Shown one piece after another: positions 54,578 through 63,998 of a stretch of DNA of 64,000 nucleotides. Source of the stretch: Halobellus ruber (GTDB lineage Archaea > Halobacteriota > Halobacteria > Halobacteriales > Haloferacaceae); contig NZ_JACKXD010000003.1 of assembly GCF_014212355.1 (NCBI RefSeq), positions 556,128 to 620,127 of the forward strand, given 5' to 3'. Each line of letters begins with the position of its first letter. The stretch's first letter is position 1. The notes under the pieces are model-generated. The model had not been told where the DNA came from and made no database searches. It saw nothing but the letters and a program-made list of their open reading frames with translations. The position numbers and the translations under genes were made by a program.

Positions 54578-55807
54578 GGCCGCGAGGAACCCCGACCGTG
54601 CCGTGACCGGGTTGAACAGGTTCCGGTTGATGCCCGCGGCGAGCCAGATCTTGACCATAATACTCGCGAGCGTGCCGGCCAGCACGCCCTGTGCGGCGGT
54701 CGTCGGGGAGATCTGTCCGGTGGAAGTGAGCGAGACCGCGGTCGCAGTCGTGGTGCCGCTGGAGAGCAGGCCGCTGAAGAAGCTCGTGACCAGGAAGCCC
54801 GCGGTCCCGTACATCTCCTGAGCCGCGGCGGTGGCGACGAGCACCGTGAGAAACAGCACCCCGAACGTCAGGGCGTTTCGGCTGGAGAACGGCGATTCGA
54901 GGTCGAGGTCGATGTCGCCGCCCCAGTTGCGCTCGTAGACCGTCAAACCGACGCCGCCGACCGCGATGAGCCCCAGGGGAAGCCCCACGCTCAGCGCCGA
55001 CTGGGGGACGAACGCCACCACGATCACCAGGTTCCGGACCGCCATCGCGGCGTCGGCGACCAGCACCGTCGCCACCGCGAGCGTCAGGATCCCGTCGTTG
55101 GCCTTCGCCCGGTTTGCGATCTCGCCGATGACCGCAGTGGAGTTGACGAGCCCGCCGAAGAAGCCGGTGATGAGCATCCCGCGGCCGCCGTACCGCTGCA
55201 TGATCGCGTAGTTGGCGAAGCCGATCCCGCTGACCGCGATCACCAACGTCCAGATGAGCCGCGGGTCGATCGCGTTCCAGGGGCCGTAGGTGCCCGTCGG
55301 GAGGAGAGGATACACCACGAACGCGATGATGGCGAACTCCGCGGCGCCGCGGACCTCGCTGTGGGAGAGCTGGCGGGCGAACCCGTGGAGCTCCCGGCGG
55401 AGCACGAGCAGGAACGACGAGGTGATCGCGATCACCACGCCAACGAGGACGAGTTCCATCCCGACCAGGATGCCGACGATGTACGCGACGAGTAGCGAGG
55501 TCGAGGTGGTCAACGCCAGCCCGTAGTCGTCGTCGACGTCCTCCCCGCGGGCGTCGTACACCAGCCCGCGGGCGCCGAGCAGGAGCCCCTGGCCGAGCAC
55601 CAGGAGACCGCCCAGCGCCATCAGGACCGTCTGTCCCAGGGTGGCGGCCGCGACGCCCACCAGGCTGGTGAGCGTGAACGTCCGGATCCCCGCGGACTTG
55701 TTCGACCACTCCCGCTCCAGCCCGAGCAACATACCCAGGGCTCCCGCGACGAAGAGGTTGAACACGTCCGCGTTGACCGGGAGCGCCTCGGGGACGATCT
55801 GGATCAT
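54539..55807 (-). CDS. MgtC/SapB and DUF4010 membrane protein
   Basis: This 422-residue protein of about 12 membrane helices has an N-terminal MgtC/SapB domain (VAGALGMLLGLEREWSNKSA, GIRTFTLTSLVGVAAATLGQ) and a C-terminal DUF4010 domain (MLITGFFGGLVNSTAVIGEI, FFSGLLSSGTTTATAVSLTS). The family is linked to membrane homeostasis under low Mg2+ or low phosphate, but this fusion's substrate is not known. The ATG at 55807 starts right before the first helix; longer frames upstream lie in the AT-rich promoter. The adjacent motif GGATATATA suggests control shared with the ugp operon (inference). Confidence 0.9.
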   Translation of the reverse strand: MIQIVPEALPVNADVFNLFVAGALGMLLGLEREWSNKSAGIRTFTLTSLVGVAAATLGQTVLMALGGLLVLGQGLLLGARGLVYDARGEDVDDDYGLALTTSTSLLVAYIVGILVGMELVLVGVVIAITSSFLLVLRRELHGFARQLSHSEVRGAAEFAIIAFVVYPLLPTGTYGPWNAIDPRLIWTLVIAVSGIGFANYAIMQRYGGRGMLITGFFGGLVNSTAVIGEIANRAKANDGILTLAVATVLVADAAMAVRNLVIVVAFVPQSALSVGLPLGLIAVGGVGLTVYERNWGGDIDLDLESPFSSRNALTFGVLFLTVLVATAAAQEMYGTAGFLVTSFFSGLLSSGTTTATAVSLTSTGQISPTTAAQGVLAGTLASIMVKIWLAAGINRNLFNPVTARSGFLAALGLAGVVVVQFL

Positions 55808-56003
55808 CGTCCGGGAGCCGCCGGCGTCGCTCGGTGGGTAGGAGCCATACGAATATATACTGGTATTTCCGCTATTTAGGATATATAGCCGTCTCGTCTT
55901 AACGCTTTTGTGTCGTAGCGGGAGTAAACAGTCCCGCCGCGACATATCGGGCCCCGCGAGGACGAGCAGCGGGCTTTTTGTCCGCGCCCACTCCAGGTCC
56001 GGT

Positions 56004-57041
56004 ATGCGCGCAGCAGTCTACCACGGCCCGCGGGACGTCCGGGTCGAGGACGTCCCCGAACCGGAACTGGAGGCCGCGACGGACGCCGTCGTCCGCGTGA
56101 CCCACACCGCGGTCTGCGGGTCGGACCTGTGGTTCTACCGCGGGGACAGCGACCGCGACGTGCCCTCGACCGTGGGGCACGAACCGATGGGGATCGTGGA
56201 GGCGGTCGGCGACGACGTCCGGTCGGTCGCGCCGGGCGACCGGGTGTTCGCGCCCTTCAAGATCTCGTGTGGCGCCTGTGAGTTCTGCCGGAAGGGGCTC
56301 CATACCTCCTGTGTCAACGGCGAGGGGTGGGGCGGCGACAACGGCGGCGCCCAAGGCGAGAAGATCCGGTGTCCCCACGCCGACGGGACGCTCGTCCGCG
56401 TGCCGGACCGCTACGCCGACGATGAGGACGCCCTCCGGTCGCTGCTCCCGCTGACGGACGTGATGGGGACCGGCCACCACGCCGCGGTCAGCGCGGGCGT
56501 CGGCGCCGGCGACACCTGCGTCGTGATCGGCGACGGCGCGGTCGGGCTGTGTGGCGTCGCGGCGGCCCGCAGGCTCGGCGCCGAACGCATCGTCGCCGTC
56601 GGCCACCACGACGACCGGCTCGACCTCGCCGAGTCCTTCGGCGCGACCGACACGGTCGCCGAGCGCGGCGACGCGGCCGGGGAGCGGATCCGAGAGCTGA
56701 CCCACGGCGGCACCAACCACGTGCTGGAATGCGTCGGCGCGTCGTCGTCGATGGAACTCGCGACCGAGGTGTGTCGGCCGGGCGGCACGATCGGCTACGT
56801 CGGCGTCCCACACGGCCTCGACGGCGGGCTCGACCTCTTCGACTTTTTCCCGAACAACCTCACGCTCCGCGGGGGGATGGCCCCGGTCCGGGCGTACGCC
56901 GAGGAGCTGATGGCGGACATCCTGCAGGGAACCCTCGACCCCGCGCCGGTGTTCACGAAGACCGTCGATCTGGAGAACGTCGCGGAGGGCTACCGCGCGA
57001 TGGACGAGCGGGAGGCGGTCAAGGTGCTCGTCGAGGTGTGA
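56004..57041 (+). CDS. Zinc-dependent alcohol dehydrogenase (MDR family)
   Basis: This 345-residue medium-chain dehydrogenase/reductase carries the catalytic zinc site in TAVCGSDLWFYRG (Cys near 39) and VGHEPMGIVEAVGDDV, and the structural zinc site CGACEFCRKGLHTSC. The cofactor motif is VVIGDGAVGLCGVAAARRLG. The residues after the second strand read VGHHDDR, with no acidic residue at the usual NAD-specificity site, so NADP may be preferred (inference). The substrate is unknown. The ATG at 56004 gives MRAAVYHGPRDVRVED, the normal family start. Confidence 0.92.
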   Translation: MRAAVYHGPRDVRVEDVPEPELEAATDAVVRVTHTAVCGSDLWFYRGDSDRDVPSTVGHEPMGIVEAVGDDVRSVAPGDRVFAPFKISCGACEFCRKGLHTSCVNGEGWGGDNGGAQGEKIRCPHADGTLVRVPDRYADDEDALRSLLPLTDVMGTGHHAAVSAGVGAGDTCVVIGDGAVGLCGVAAARRLGAERIVAVGHHDDRLDLAESFGATDTVAERGDAAGERIRELTHGGTNHVLECVGASSSMELATEVCRPGGTIGYVGVPHGLDGGLDLFDFFPNNLTLRGGMAPVRAYAEELMADILQGTLDPAPVFTKTVDLENVAEGYRAMDEREAVKVLVEV

Positions 57042-57069
57042 GGGCGGCCGGCGCCGGGTCGCGACCGAC

Positions 57070-57684
57070 TCAGTTCACGCCGCCGACGCCCGAGGCGGCG
57101 TCCGGCAGGTCGTGGGCGTCGGCGTCCAGACCCAGTTCCGCCAGGGCGGCCGCGAGATGTTCGTCCTTCGCGTAGTCGGCGCCGTCTTCCACACGAAGCT
57201 TCTGGGCCTTCGCGAGCACCTCCCCGCGGCGGTCGTCGGGGATGTCGTACTTGTCGGTGGAGAGTTCGATCACGAGGCCGTTGTTGTCGTGGGTGTACAG
57301 CGAAAAGAAGATCCCGCGGTCGAAGACGTTGTAGTTGCGGCCGTCGTCGTCGAGCGCCGCGGCGACGTCCTCGAAGTCCTCGGGGGCGACGCTGAAACAG
57401 AGGTGATGTACCGAGCCGGTGCCGCCGCGCTGGGGGCCGCGGTTCGATTCCCGGTCGCCGACGAACACCGTGAGGATCCGGCCGTCGCCGGTGTCGAAAA
57501 AGAGGTGGGTCTGGGAGGGGTCGTCGAGGTTGGGCTGCCGGAGCACGAGCGGCATCCCCAGCAGGTCGCGGTAGAAGGCGAGGGTGTCTTCCTCGTTGCT
57601 CCCCCAGATGGTGACGTGGTCGGTGCCGGTGGTTCGGATCGGGCTGTCGGGGCGTTCCGCGGTGACTGTCGGGTCGTCGCTCAT
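57070..57684 (-). CDS. VOC-superfamily protein (glyoxalase/dioxygenase type)
   Basis: This 204-residue protein has two paired beta-alpha-beta units. Candidate metal ligands are His in TGTDHVTIWG, His in GSVHHLCFSVAPEDFEDV, and Glu in NNGLVIELSTDKYD. The middle (AFYRDLLGMPLVLRQPN, THLFFDTGDGRILTVF) matches ring-cleaving dioxygenases or glyoxalase-like proteins. The reaction is unknown. Its start codon overlaps the stop of the upstream pilin-like gene (ATGA), so the two are translationally coupled, which is an unusual pairing. Confidence 0.88.
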   Translation of the reverse strand: MSDDPTVTAERPDSPIRTTGTDHVTIWGSNEEDTLAFYRDLLGMPLVLRQPNLDDPSQTHLFFDTGDGRILTVFVGDRESNRGPQRGGTGSVHHLCFSVAPEDFEDVAAALDDDGRNYNVFDRGIFFSLYTHDNNGLVIELSTDKYDIPDDRRGEVLAKAQKLRVEDGADYAKDEHLAAALAELGLDADAHDLPDAASGVGGVN

Positions 57685-58277
57685 ACACGGGGTAGGGACG
57701 CAACAGGATTAAATGTCGGAGTGACACCGGCGTCACCGGGTCGGAGCTGAGTCGTGGATCCGATCTCGACAGTCACGAGTTCGTACGCGGCGTCACCCCT
57801 CGGCGTGCCGGGGTTGATCCCCTCGACGGGGTCGCTCGTCCAGTAGATCGAGATGGTGACCCCATCGACGCTCCTCTCCGGATCGACGTAGACCGTCTCG
57901 CCGGCCTCCCAAGTGTCCCCGATCCCGACCTGCGGGGGGTTGTCGCCGCTCGACTCCGTGAACTTCTCCCGGCGGCTCGCGTACTCGTCGTTTGCGGGTG
58001 TGGAACTTTCGCCGGGCCGTCCACCGACATCGAGCGGCTTCGAGCCGACGACGTAGAGGTGGCTGGTCCGGACCGCATCGCCCGCAGTGAGCGTGATCAC
58101 GACCGCCCTCTCGCCGTCGTCGAGGGCCGCGACGGGGTCGTCGGACGCCTCGATCGCCGGCGCGGTCGGCTGCGTATCGGAGGTGAGATCCGCCGTGTAC
58201 GCGGTGATTGTCGCGCCGAGGACGACCGCCACCGCGATCATAAGGACGGTCGAAACGCCTCGCGAGTCCGATTCCAT
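57681..58277 (-). CDS. Archaeal type IV pilin-like secreted protein
   Basis: This 198-residue protein begins MESDSRGVSTVLMIAVAVVL followed by GATITAYTADL: a charged start, then a GVS site and a hydrophobic helix, as in archaeal prepilins processed by PibD. The remainder is an acidic extracellular beta-sandwich (AVVITLTAGDAVRTSHLYVV, VGIGDTWEAGETVYVDPERS, SIYWTSD). It may be a pilus or surface-anchored subunit. No assembly ATPase is adjacent; the nearest relative is the decayed ATPase at 39 kb. Its stop overlaps the VOC start. Confidence 0.85.
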   Translation of the reverse strand: MESDSRGVSTVLMIAVAVVLGATITAYTADLTSDTQPTAPAIEASDDPVAALDDGERAVVITLTAGDAVRTSHLYVVGSKPLDVGGRPGESSTPANDEYASRREKFTESSGDNPPQVGIGDTWEAGETVYVDPERSVDGVTISIYWTSDPVEGINPGTPRGDAAYELVTVEIGSTTQLRPGDAGVTPTFNPVASLPRV

Positions 58278-58405
58278 ATGTCAACGATCGAGACTGACCG
58301 GGACCAAACGTATCGGTCCGAGTACAGATCCTAATGATTTCAGCGGTCGGCGCGTGCGTCGCCGGCGAGCGCAACGGGAGGTCGTCAGGAGCTCCGCCGC
58401 CGGCG

Positions 58406-59209
58406 TCAGTACCGCGAAGGGAGGTACGCGAACCCGATCATAAACACCGCAGTGAGCAACGAGATGATGCTCACGCCCCACAACCCGTTCCGGTAGGTCT
58501 GATACTGGTCGATCGCGGCGGTCTGCTGCTGGTAGCTGCTGTACTCCGTGACCAACTGGATCGTCGAACCGTCGGGGACGTACGCGAAGTACGTCTGATC
58601 GCCGATCGTGACGTTCGACTCGTGTTCGACCGCGACGGTGTTCGTTCGCGGTGCGGTCCACGCCAGTTCGGCGGCGCCGGCAGTCACCGAACCAACGGTG
58701 GTGGCGTTCCCCCGGTAGTCGAAGGTGTCGCCCTCGGCGTAGGCCCGGGTCTTCGGCTCCGGGAAGTACTCCGAGGCCGGCACCAACCGGGAGTTGTTGA
58801 TGACGACGTAGCGGGTGCCGTTCCGTTCGACGGTCTCCTCGCTTGCGTCGGGGTCCGAAGCGAGGATGGCGCTCTCGTTGAGCACCTCGCGGAGGGTCAC
58901 CTCGGTGGGCTCGTCGCCCTCGATGACCACCCGCCACTCCTCGTCGTCGACGGTCCGTGTGGAGTCGTTCTCCCAGGTGGCGGTGTACCGGGCCGACTCG
59001 TTGGTGTACTGGAGTTCGCCGCCGGATTCGGAGACGCTCGCGACCGTGTAGGTCTGGCCGCCGGCGTCGATCGTGTCGCCCTGCGTGAGTTCGCGTGCGG
59101 GGTCCTCGAACTCGACCGTCGGCTGCTGTGCGGTCGCGATGAGCGAGTACGAGGCCGCACCGATGAGGACGAAGAGTGCGACGTAGATCGCCGCGGCGCG
59201 TCGTTGCAT
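58406..59209 (-). CDS. Bitopic membrane protein with a large extracellular domain
   Basis: I cannot name a family for this 267-residue protein. Residues 7-25 form one membrane helix (AAIYVALFVLIGAASYSLIA), residues 26-230 an extracytoplasmic, Asp/Glu/Thr-rich beta domain with repeats of a TYTVASVS/GNATTVGSVT pattern, and residues about 240-260 a second helix (GVSIISLLTAVFMIGFAYLP). It may sense or bind at the surface. The ATG at 59209 (MQRRAAAIYV) is used. It lies upstream of the pilin-like gene on the same strand, 128 bases away. Confidence 0.7.
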   Translation of the reverse strand: MQRRAAAIYVALFVLIGAASYSLIATAQQPTVEFEDPARELTQGDTIDAGGQTYTVASVSESGGELQYTNESARYTATWENDSTRTVDDEEWRVVIEGDEPTEVTLREVLNESAILASDPDASEETVERNGTRYVVINNSRLVPASEYFPEPKTRAYAEGDTFDYRGNATTVGSVTAGAAELAWTAPRTNTVAVEHESNVTIGDQTYFAYVPDGSTIQLVTEYSSYQQQTAAIDQYQTYRNGLWGVSIISLLTAVFMIGFAYLPSRY

Positions 59210-59278
59210 ACGCCGGGGTTCGACCACGCGGCGTTTAACGGTTACCGTTTCCCGGGAGCGTGCCGTACGGGGCGGTCC

Positions 59279-59761
59279 TCACCGCTTCCGGACCCACTCC
59301 TCGAGCGTGAACCGGTCGTATTCTACGGTGTCCGTCAACGTCCACTCGTCGGCGTCCCACTCCGGAAAGTGCGAATCGCCCTCGTACTCGCCGTGGACCC
59401 GGCTCAGCACCATCCGGTCGATCACGGGCTGAAACAGGTCGTAGATGGCGCCGCCGCCGATCACGTACGCCCGCTCGGCGCCAAGCGACGCCGCGACCCC
59501 GACGGCGTCGTCGACCCCCGAGGCGTGGAATGCGGTGTCGACGTCGAAGTCGGATCGCGACCGGCTCAACACGACCTGCGCCGTCCCGGGTAGGTCCTCG
59601 AGCATCGACTCGAAGGTGACCCGGCCCAGGACGACGGGGTCGTCGGCGATCCGCTCGCGGTACTGGCGTCTGTCCGCCGGGATCGACGGCCACGGGAGTT
59701 CGCCGTCACGTCCGATGGTGCCGTTGTCCGCCACCGCCGCGACGCTCATCAGTTCGACCAC
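59279..59761 (-). CDS. folA: Dihydrofolate reductase
   Basis: This 160-residue enzyme reduces dihydrofolate to tetrahydrofolate with NADPH. It shows [20 protein letters not shown] (substrate pocket), [41 protein letters not shown] (NADPH glycines) and the C-terminal [10 protein letters not shown], very like the Haloferax enzymes. The GTG at 59761 ([10 protein letters not shown]) keeps the conserved N-terminal strand; the ATG at 59749 would cut four residues. The same frame runs far upstream only by chance. Confidence 0.94.
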   Translation of the reverse strand: MVELMSVAAVADNGTIGRDGELPWPSIPADRRQYRERIADDPVVLGRVTFESMLEDLPGTAQVVLSRSRSDFDVDTAFHASGVDDAVGVAASLGAERAYVIGGGAIYDLFQPVIDRMVLSRVHGEYEGDSHFPEWDADEWTLTDTVEYDRFTLEEWVRKR

Positions 59762-59977
59762 CGGCCCCTCCCGCTCGCAGTCGCGTTCACACTCGTCCGT
59801 ACGGCCGTAGATCCAATACCCCTCCGGTATGCGTGGATGCACTCCGGTACGGAGCGTCGGCGTGGTCGGGCTGTGAGCCTCGCACCCGCTGTCACGGACG
59901 CCGAGGGCGACACCGGCACGGGGCCGGAGCACATCCCCCACCGGAGCTATTTGTGAGTCGTTCACGATACGTCGTGT

Positions 59978-60700
59978 ATGACGCAGAACACGTTCCGAAC
60001 CGCGGCGGGCACCGCGGTGACGGCGGTCACCGCCGCGGGGATGCGGGAGGTCGACCGCGTCGCGGTCGAGGAAGTCGGGGTGCAGCTGCTGCAGATGATG
60101 GAGAACGCCGGGCGGGCGCTGGCCCGACACGTCCGCGACGCCTCCGAAGGCGGCCGCGTGGTCGTCGTGGCGGGCGACGGCGGCAACGGCGGCGGCGGGC
60201 TGGCGTGTGCGCGCCACCTCGCCAACCGCGAGGTGCCGGTCCGGGTCGTCCTCGACCGGCCGCCGGGGGAGCTGAGCGGCGCGGCCGCCCTCCAGTACCG
60301 GATCCTCGAGGCGATGGACGTCGGTGTCGCAACCGGCGCCGAGGCGGTCGCCCGGTTCGACGAGCCGACCGTCGCCGTCGACGCGCTCATCGGCTACGGG
60401 GTCAGCGGGGAGGTGCGGCCGCCCGCCGCCGACTGCGTCCGGGAGTTGAACGGGCGGTCCGACCCCGTGGTCTCCCTCGACGTGCCCTCCGGGATGGACG
60501 CCACCACCGGCGACACCCACGGCGTCAGGGTCAACCCCGACCGGACGGTGACGCTTGCCCTCCCGAAGACCGGGGTCGACGCCGTCGACGGGGCGCTGTA
60601 CCTCGCGGACATCGGGATCCCCGCGACGGTCTACGAGCGGCTGGACATCGACTACGATCCACCCTTCGGCGACGGCGACTGGGTCGAACTCGTCGGGTAG
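59978..60700 (+). CDS. nnrE: NAD(P)H-hydrate epimerase
   Basis: This YjeF N-terminal-domain enzyme of 240 residues interconverts the R and S forms of damaged NAD(P)HX so that the dehydratase can repair it. It shows [38 protein letters not shown] (nucleotide binding), the catalytic-Asp region [20 protein letters not shown] and [16 protein letters not shown]. The usual C-terminal dehydratase (NnrD) domain is absent, so the partner enzyme must be encoded elsewhere. A TATTTGTGAG element near 59948 may serve as promoter. Confidence 0.92.
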   Translation: MTQNTFRTAAGTAVTAVTAAGMREVDRVAVEEVGVQLLQMMENAGRALARHVRDASEGGRVVVVAGDGGNGGGGLACARHLANREVPVRVVLDRPPGELSGAAALQYRILEAMDVGVATGAEAVARFDEPTVAVDALIGYGVSGEVRPPAADCVRELNGRSDPVVSLDVPSGMDATTGDTHGVRVNPDRTVTLALPKTGVDAVDGALYLADIGIPATVYERLDIDYDPPFGDGDWVELVG

Positions 60701-60873
60701 TCCCGCCGGGGCGGCGATCGCGTGATCGACCCGCACACGAAACGGTCGCGTACCGTGCTCGGTCTGGTTGGTAGGGACAACCATACCACGGTGTCGGCGA
60801 CGGACGACGGATCCGGAGGCGGGAAACCGGCCCGACGACACCGTTTTGCCGCCGTCGGGCCTACGGGCGGTCA

Positions 60874-62145
60874 ATGTCGTGGTCGCGGCGGACGCTACTG
60901 AAAGCCGTCGCGGGCGCGTCGGCGCTGACTGCCGGGTGCGGCGGACGGACGGCCAACCCGACGCCGAGTGGCGACCCGACGACCCCGCCGTCGGGTGCGA
61001 CGTACGCGTACACCCACCAGCGACCGGACGGGAACCGCCTACTCGCGGGGCGGGGCGACGTCGTCGGCGCGACGCCGGTCGAGGTGCCACTCGAGGGAAC
61101 GCCCGCCTGGCTGCTCGCGTTCGCCCACGAGTCCGACACCTACTGGACCGTCGTGACGGAGCGCGGCGCCGCGACGACACACCGGGTTCGGGGCGGCGAG
61201 ACCCGACGGGTGGGGAACCACGGGACGGTCGCACAGCCGCCGGTGGGGTACCTCGCCGACGACACCCCCGCGGTGGTCACGCCGCCGCAGGACGCCGCCG
61301 CGCACACCCACCCCCACGTCGCCGACCAGGGGCTCGTGTACGTCGCCGCCGACGGCGACGTCGTGCTCCGTCAGGGCGAGACGACGACCCGTGCCGATAT
61401 GGCGGCGCCGGGCGACGCCCGCCCCGTCGCCCTCGGCGACGGCCGGTACGTGCTGTACGGCGCCGCGACCGACCGGTACCGCCACGGCGCCCTCGGCGAC
61501 GCGGTCGAGGGGAGCAGCCTCGTCGTCGTCGACCCGTCGGCCGCCCGGGTCGACGTGGCGGTCACGCTCGACTCCCCCGCGGTGTTCGAGGGACTGTTCC
61601 CGCTCGTCGCCGACGTGGACGGCGACGGGAAGCGGGAGGTCGTGACCACGGTTGCGACTCCCGACGACGGCGCACGGATCCGGGTCTACACGCCGGACGG
61701 CGCCGAACTGGCGACCGGCCCGGTGTACGGTCCCGGGTGGCGACACCAGCTCTGTGCGGCGCCGTTCGCCCCCGACGGCGCGACGGAGCTTGCGGTCGTC
61801 AGGAAACCGCACGTCGATCGGACGCTGGAGTATTACCGGCTGACCGACGGAAGGCTCGAAATCCGAGCCACCCGGGAGGGGTACGCGAGCCACACCTACG
61901 GCTCGCGGAACGTCGATCAGGCGCTCGGCGGGGACCTTGACGACGACGGCCGGACGGAACTGTTGGTGCCGACGGCCGACCGGACCAGCCTGGCGGTCGT
62001 CCGCCGGATCCCCGGTGGCACGGCACAGGCGGGGTCACTGCCGCTGGGGGCGAGGCTCGCGACGAACCTCGTCGGAGTCGGCGTCGGCAACGGGATCGCG
62101 GTCGGCGCCGGGACCGCCGAGGGGGTCCGGGTCTGGACCGGGTGA
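60874..62145 (+). CDS. Secreted lipoprotein with FG-GAP-like repeats
   Basis: This 423-residue Tat-exported lipoprotein begins [20 protein letters not shown] followed by lipobox Cys22, then a Thr/Pro-rich tether. The mature part looks like a beta-propeller with calcium-binding FG-GAP loops: [20 protein letters not shown] and [20 protein letters not shown]. It is probably anchored on the outer face of the membrane. Ligand and function are unknown. It follows nnrE in the same direction but with 173 bases between, so it is likely independent. Confidence 0.85.
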   Translation: MSWSRRTLLKAVAGASALTAGCGGRTANPTPSGDPTTPPSGATYAYTHQRPDGNRLLAGRGDVVGATPVEVPLEGTPAWLLAFAHESDTYWTVVTERGAATTHRVRGGETRRVGNHGTVAQPPVGYLADDTPAVVTPPQDAAAHTHPHVADQGLVYVAADGDVVLRQGETTTRADMAAPGDARPVALGDGRYVLYGAATDRYRHGALGDAVEGSSLVVVDPSAARVDVAVTLDSPAVFEGLFPLVADVDGDGKREVVTTVATPDDGARIRVYTPDGAELATGPVYGPGWRHQLCAAPFAPDGATELAVVRKPHVDRTLEYYRLTDGRLEIRATREGYASHTYGSRNVDQALGGDLDDDGRTELLVPTADRTSLAVVRRIPGGTAQAGSLPLGARLATNLVGVGVGNGIAVGAGTAEGVRVWTG

Positions 62146-62285
62146 GCCGCGTCGGGTTCTCAGTGGGGTTCCTCCGGCGACGCAGCCGTGCACGACGGAC
62201 GATGCTATGGTTACGCAGGCCGACACCGCCAGCCGGCCGATGGGACGGACGACAACGACTTCACGCACAGTCCCGTGGATCGGGT

Positions 62286-62690
62286 ATGACTGACGCGGAC
62301 TACCCCGTCGAGGGGCTCCCGACGCCGGATCCCTCCTACGGTCCCGAGCGGGTCATCGGGATCCAACTCGACGCGCTTGCGTCGAACGACGACCCGGTCC
62401 CGAACGCGGGGATCGGCACGGCGTACAATTTCGCATCACCGGCGAACCGACGGCACACCGGGCCTTTCGATCGGTTCGTCCGGATGGTCGAGGGGCCGCG
62501 GTACGCGCCGATGATCGACCACGTCGAGGCCGTCCGGGGACCGCTCGAACGGGACGGCAGCCAAGCCAAGCAGCGCGTCACGCTCACGGGGGCCGGCGGT
62601 CGGACGGCCACCTACGAGTTCGGCGTCTCGAAGCAGTCCGGCGGCCGGTTCGACGGCTGCTGGCTCACCGACCGCGTCCGCGTCGTGTGA
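62286..62690 (+). CDS. DUF4864-like protein
   Basis: This 134-residue protein contains RVIGIQLDALASNDDPVPNA, GIGTAYNFASPANRRHTGPF and RFVRMVEGPRYAPMIDH, the DUF4864 pattern, a small SnoaL/NTF2-like fold. A C-terminal strand set (TYEFGVSKQSGGRFDGCWLT) completes the domain. No signal peptide is seen. Function is unknown in the family. The ATG at 62286 starts MTDADYPVEGLPTPDPSYGP; upstream in-frame sequence is unlike protein. Confidence 0.8.
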   Translation: MTDADYPVEGLPTPDPSYGPERVIGIQLDALASNDDPVPNAGIGTAYNFASPANRRHTGPFDRFVRMVEGPRYAPMIDHVEAVRGPLERDGSQAKQRVTLTGAGGRTATYEFGVSKQSGGRFDGCWLTDRVRVV

Positions 62691-62787
62691 TGGGGTGCAA
62701 GTCGCGCCGTGCGCCCGACGGCAACGGGCGCCCGATCGGACGGTCGGCCCAACCGTCCGGTCGTGTGACGCCCCCGTGGAGGCCGGC

Positions 62788-63132
62788 GTGAACCACGTTC
62801 CCGACGCGGTACTCGCCGCAATCGACGGTCTCGGGCGGGCGGCGCTGGCCGACGAACCGACGACGGTCGAGCAGCGCCTCCGGGGCGACTTCCGGGTCCG
62901 GATCAGTTGCGACCGGACGGCGCTGGACGCGGGAACGGTGCCCGTCGCGTTCCGGCTGGAGCACGGGACGACGGCGCCGACGCTCCGGGATCACGGCTCG
63001 TTCGTCGTCACGATCGTCGACGGCGTCGACTCGCGGCTCCGAGCCTGGGGGATCGACCCGCCCGATGCATACACCCACCGGCGCACCGACGACGAGTGGC
63101 AGGTATACGCCGGCCGCGCGACGCTTCGCTGA
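62788..63132 (+). CDS. Hypothetical haloarchaeal protein
   Basis: This protein of about 114 residues is one I do not recognise. It contains VPDAVLAAIDGLGRAALADE, VRISCDRTALDAGTVPVAFR and WQVYAGRATLR, an acidic pattern of one helix and several strands. The start is uncertain: GTG at 62788 is chosen because the sequence before it is arginine-rich and irregular, but GTG at 62776 or 62695 is possible. It follows the DUF4864 gene in the same direction. The codon bias fits a real gene. Confidence 0.5.
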   Translation: MNHVPDAVLAAIDGLGRAALADEPTTVEQRLRGDFRVRISCDRTALDAGTVPVAFRLEHGTTAPTLRDHGSFVVTIVDGVDSRLRAWGIDPPDAYTHRRTDDEWQVYAGRATLR

Positions 63133-63255
63133 ACTGTGGTGCGTCGTCGCCGCGAGGAGGCTCCCGGACCCCGCCGGGGTCCTGCATCCGACCACCGAAC
63201 ACCCCGGTCGTGGAGCCTGGACACTGCGTCCCTGCGCTCGTCGGACGGCGCGAAC

Positions 63256-63507
63256 TCACCCCGACCCGCCGTGTTTTCGATACCAGACGCGTTCGCCGAC
63301 CGGCGACGCGTCCTCGCTGATCGGCAGGCGGCGAAGGAACAGGTCCCGAACCGCGAGCGTCACGACGAGTTCGACCGCGTCGCCGTCGTCGGCCTCGACG
63401 GTAACGATGCAGTGACCGTCCCGGCGCTCGATCGCCTCGACGGTCCCGGTGGACCAGCGGTCGGCATCGTGGGTCGGCTCTCGGGCGTGGAGACGATCGT
63501 GATTCAC
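63256..63507 (-). CDS. Small conserved haloarchaeal protein
   Basis: This 83-residue protein reads MNHDRLHAREPTHDADRWST, IERRDGHCIVTVEADDGD, AVELVVTLAVRDLFLRRL and SPVGERVWYRKHGGSG. The pattern is one small beta barrel. I recall similar short proteins as conserved haloarchaeal genes, but no function is known. Its conserved look (PVGERVWYRK) supports a real gene. It ends just left of the tRNA-Cys region and is read on the same strand as the rRNA genes. Confidence 0.7.
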   Translation of the reverse strand: MNHDRLHAREPTHDADRWSTGTVEAIERRDGHCIVTVEADDGDAVELVVTLAVRDLFLRRLPISEDASPVGERVWYRKHGGSG

Positions 63508-63676
63508 GCCGGCTGTTGGATCGTCGGTGACGTGTACTTTGCGTCAGGCCTCCAGGTGGGGCACGTCGGTGCGGAGCCGTACTCCGGGGGTGACGGGACG
63601 GTGATTCGGGTCACTGTCGCCGTACGCGACACCCCGGGACGGCGGAGCGGCTCGCGGTTCTCGCGCGGGAAAGGGA

Positions 63677-63752
63677 AGCCAAGGGCCGGATTTGAACCGG
63701 CGATGATCCGCTCTGCAGGCGGACGCGTTAGGCCGAACTCTGCCACCTTGGC
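63677..63752 (-). tRNA. tRNA-Cys (anticodon GCA)
   Basis: On the minus strand the acceptor stem GCCAAGG pairs with CCTTGGC, the discriminator is T, the anticodon stem TCCGC/GCGGA carries loop CTGCAGA with anticodon GCA, and the T arm is GCCGG/CCGGC with loop TTCAAAT. No intron or CCA end is encoded. Its place just after 5S rRNA is the usual one at the end of haloarchaeal rRNA operons. Confidence 0.95.
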
Positions 63753-63835
63753 ACACTCGCAGGTAGCCCGTTTCGGCGGTTAAGTGTAGCGGTCTCCTCG
63801 CTGAACGCCGTCGCTATCGGCTTCGAAATGAGAGC

Positions 63836-63862
63836 GGCCCACAGGGCAGATCCCTGTGGGCC
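63836..63862 (-). terminator. Perfect 11-bp hairpin between 5S rRNA and tRNA-Cys
   Basis: GGCCCACAGGG at 63836-63846 pairs perfectly with CCCTGTGGGCC at 63852-63862 across a five-base loop. It lies 16 bases past the 3' end of 5S. It is a likely RNA processing or attenuation structure; there is no T-run directly after it on the minus strand, so a classic terminator is less likely. Confidence 0.5.
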
Positions 63863-63878
63863 TCGGGTACGAGTGGGT

Positions 63879-63998
63879 GGGCGGCGACGGAGCGTTCCCA
63901 GAGGCTCGCGCACTCCAGTACTTCCCCCTACGCTGGCAGACTTAACTTCCGTGTTCGGGATGGGTACGGGTGTCTCCCTGCCGCTTTGGCCGCCCCAA
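63879..63998 (-). rRNA. rrf: 5S ribosomal RNA
   Basis: About 120 bases on the minus strand match haloarchaeal 5S rRNA: CACCCGTACCCATCCCGAAC, then ACACGGAAGTTAAG, and GTACTGGAGTGCGCGAGCCT, with 5' and 3' ends (GGGGCGGCC and GTCGCCGCC) able to form the terminal stem. The window ends at its 5' side, so 23S rRNA should lie just beyond. Ends are estimated to within a few bases. Confidence 0.92.

Noticed and set aside
59762..61234. Frame continuous with dihydrofolate reductase, giving a 651-codon product
   Set aside because: The upstream part overlaps nnrE and the FG-GAP lipoprotein on the other strand. DHFR length and N-terminus fit the GTG at 59761.
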